From: Pseudanabaena sp. UBA1465 | GTDB lineage: Bacteria > Cyanobacteriota > Cyanobacteriia > Pseudanabaenales > Pseudanabaenaceae | Length of the DNA stretch: 14,238 nucleotides | Direction of reading: 5' to 3' | Assembly (NCBI GenBank): GCA_002325645.1 | Contig: DCSN01000188.1 | Coordinates: 3,049-17,286, forward strand | In this document: in pieces, positions 12,591 to 14,238 of the stretch | Numbering within the stretch: the stretch's first letter is position 1 | How the letters are laid out: each line of letters opens with the position of its first letter | The notes under the pieces: generated by a model | Told to the model about the DNA's origin: nothing | Database searches by the model: none | Seen by the model: only the letters and a program-made list of their open reading frames with translations | Position numbers and translations under genes: made by a program

Positions 12591-14225
12591 ATGAGCATAA
12601 AAGTCGTTTCCACCTCCCCATTTACTGACCAGAAGCCCGGTACTTCTGGACTTAGAAAAAAAGTCACCGTTTTTCAAACGCCCAACTATCTTGAAAATTT
12701 CGTTCAATCTATATTTGATAGCCTCGAAGGATTTGCAGGACAAACCCTCGTCGTCGGCGGCGATGGACGTTACTACAACCGTCATGCGATCCAAATAATC
12801 CTGAAAATGGCATCCGCTAATGGTTTTGGCAAAATTTTAGTTGGACGTGGCGGCATTTTATCCACACCTGCCGCCTCCTGTATAATTCGTAAATATAACG
12901 CCTTCGGTGGGATCATCCTCTCCGCCAGCCATAACCCCGCAGGCAAAAATGGCGACTTCGGCATCAAGTACAACACAGGCAACGGTGGTCCCGCACCCGA
13001 AAAAATCACCGATGCGATCTATAACATCACCAAGAGCATTAGTGAATATAAAATTCTTGAAGCCAGTGACCTCGATCTCGATCGCTTAGGTGAAACTAAA
13101 CTTGGCGACACGGTTGTAGAGGTGATTGATTCTGTGGCTGACTATGCGGAATTGATGGAAGATCTCTTCGATTTCGATCGCATTAAATTACTGCTTGCCT
13201 CCCCCGCCTTTCGCCTCCGCTTCGATGGAATGCACGCGGTAACGGGTCCCTATGCTCAAGAAATTCTGGTTAACCGTTTAGGCGCACCAGTGAGCGCTTT
13301 ACAAAATTGCGTTCCCCTCGAAGACTTCGGCGATGGACATCCAGACCCCAATTTAGTCTATGCCCATGATCTTGTCGAAGTACTATATGGCGAAGATGCT
13401 CCCGACTTTGGCGCGGCTTCCGATGGCGACGGCGATCGCAATATGATCCTTGGCAAAAAATTCTTTGTCACCCCTAGCGATAGCTTAGCAATTCTCGCGG
13501 CAAATGCCCATCATGTTCCTGCTTACAAAGGTGGACTCGCAGGGATTGCCCGTTCCATGCCCACTAGCCAAGCGCCCGATCGCGTTGCTGCCAGACTTGG
13601 GATCGAGAGCTATGAAACGCCGACAGGTTGGAAATTCTTCGGTAACTTGCTCGATGCAGGTAAGGCAACCCTTTGCGGTGAAGAAAGCTTTGGTACTGGC
13701 TCCAATCATGTTCGCGAAAAGGATGGACTCTGGGCTGTGCTTTTCTGGCTAAATGTTCTGGCGGCGCGTCAGCAATCGGTCGAGGCGATCGTCAAGGAAC
13801 ATTGGCAACTTTACGGACGCAATTTCTACTCCCGCCATGACTATGAAGGCGTAGATAGCGATCGCGCCAATACCCTTGTTAATAATCTCCGCGCTAAATT
13901 TGCCGAGTTAAAGGGTCAGAAATTCGGTAATTACGAAATTGCCTTTGCCGATGATTTTAGCTATACCGATCCTGTCGATGGTAGTGTCAGCAATAACCAA
14001 GGCATCAGAATTGGCTTCACCGATGATTCGCGGATCGTTTTCCGTCTGTCGGGTACTGGCACTCAAGGCGCAACCCTCCGTCTCTATGTCGAGAGCTATG
14101 AGCCAAATATTGCGAAGCATTCCATTGATACACAAGAAGCTCTCAAAGAGTTAATCGAGATTGCCGATCAAATTGCCCAGATCAAAGTCTTAACAGGACG
14201 CGATCAGCCTACGGTGATCACATAA
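12591..14225 (+). CDS. pgm: Alpha-D-phosphohexomutase: phosphoglucomutase (PGM1 type)
   Basis: This 544-residue enzyme interconverts glucose-1-phosphate and glucose-6-phosphate, linking glycogen and sugar nucleotides to glycolysis. The four active-site loops are all present: SASHNP (111-116) with phosphoserine Ser113, the metal-binding DGDGDR (278-283), the sugar-binding GEESFG (363-368) and the phosphate-binding RLSGTGTQG near residue 503. The N-terminus PFTDQKPGTSGLRKKV is the eukaryote-like PGM1 form, and the length matches this type. The start ATG at 12591 has only a weak ribosome binding site. HIP1 sites lie inside. The upstream gap is full of repeats left by the ISAs1 insertion, so the promoter probably lies within 12481-12590. 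The stop codon merges into an A-run that starts the partial hairpin at the window end. Confidence 0.96.
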   Translation: MSIKVVSTSPFTDQKPGTSGLRKKVTVFQTPNYLENFVQSIFDSLEGFAGQTLVVGGDGRYYNRHAIQIILKMASANGFGKILVGRGGILSTPAASCIIRKYNAFGGIILSASHNPAGKNGDFGIKYNTGNGGPAPEKITDAIYNITKSISEYKILEASDLDLDRLGETKLGDTVVEVIDSVADYAELMEDLFDFDRIKLLLASPAFRLRFDGMHAVTGPYAQEILVNRLGAPVSALQNCVPLEDFGDGHPDPNLVYAHDLVEVLYGEDAPDFGAASDGDGDRNMILGKKFFVTPSDSLAILAANAHHVPAYKGGLAGIARSMPTSQAPDRVAARLGIESYETPTGWKFFGNLLDAGKATLCGEESFGTGSNHVREKDGLWAVLFWLNVLAARQQSVEAIVKEHWQLYGRNFYSRHDYEGVDSDRANTLVNNLRAKFAELKGQKFGNYEIAFADDFSYTDPVDGSVSNNQGIRIGFTDDSRIVFRLSGTGTQGATLRLYVESYEPNIAKHSIDTQEALKELIEIADQIAQIKVLTGRDQPTVIT

Positions 14226-14238
14226 AAAATGGCGCGAT
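14224..14238. repeat. Probable left half of a fifth hairpin, cut by the window edge
   Basis: AAAAAATGGCGCGAT ends the window directly after the pgm stop. GGCGC followed by GAT is exactly the apex half of a GC-NNN-GC hairpin; the reverse strand of member 3 has the same GGCGC-GAT order. The prediction is that the next bases read GCGCCATTTTTT, which would form a terminator. Confidence 0.4.

Noticed and set aside
12591..14225. Phosphomannomutase or phosphoglucosamine mutase instead of phosphoglucomutase
   Set aside because: GEESFG and the PFTDQKPGTSGLRKKV N-terminus are the PGM1 type; phosphoglucosamine mutases and bacterial PMM/PGM are shorter and differ in the sugar-binding loop.
1..14238. CRISPR array, tRNA or rRNA genes
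   Set aside because: No regularly spaced direct repeats and no cloverleaf or rRNA-like stretch were seen in any gap; the intergenic repeats are inverted or dispersed.

Overview
The window is almost certainly cyanobacterial. The octamer GCGATCGC (HIP1) recurs through most of the chromosomal-type genes. The housekeeping proteins also fit: a plastid-type dihydrolipoamide dehydrogenase with GGTCVNRGCIPSK, a long U32 protein of the RlhA type, a SpoIID/LytB protein, a Uma2 (DUF820) protein and a PGM1-type phosphoglucomutase. A Pseudanabaena-like filamentous cyanobacterium is my guess for the genus; the sequence does not prove it.

Layout, left to right. (1) 1-1675 is a toxin-antitoxin patch. A DUF2281-type antitoxin and a PIN toxin, cut by the window edge, lie on the minus strand. 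A second complete antitoxin/PIN pair lies on the plus strand, followed by a broken copy of the first antitoxin. A 135-bp direct repeat (9 mismatches, no gaps) brackets the second pair. (2) 1746-2843 holds a TIGR04168-like metallophosphoesterase with an extended -10 promoter, a hairpin at the likely 5' end of its mRNA, a terminator, and a small MITE-like inverted repeat. (3) 2849-4964 holds lpdA (minus, GTG start) and a divergent Uma2-family gene. (4) 5047-7145, minus strand, is a two-gene operon with an ATGA overlap: an ABC/AAA-type ATPase followed by a TIGR02646-type HNH nuclease. This is the architecture of the Septu anti-phage system (PtuA-PtuB). It is AT-rich and contains no HIP1 site, unlike its neighbours. 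(5) 7267-11592 holds a U32 protein (minus) and a divergent secreted SpoIID/LytB protein (plus). (6) 11674-12480 is repeat-rich; its core is a 602-bp internally deleted ISAs1-type element with perfect 18-bp terminal inverted repeats. (7) 12591-14225 is phosphoglucomutase.

The housekeeping genes serve central carbon metabolism (E3 of pyruvate dehydrogenase, phosphoglucomutase), rRNA or tRNA modification (U32) and the cell wall (SpoIID). The accessory genes (two TA modules, Septu, Uma2, IS remnant) fill the gaps between them.

The strongest signal not explained by genes is a set of long, perfect hairpins in the intergenic gaps at 1759, 5011, 9866 and 11598, plus what looks like the first half of a fifth at the right edge. 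All have 3-nt loops and the same apex, GC-NNN-GC, but different stems. Two of the stems are related and differ by changes that are matched on both arms.
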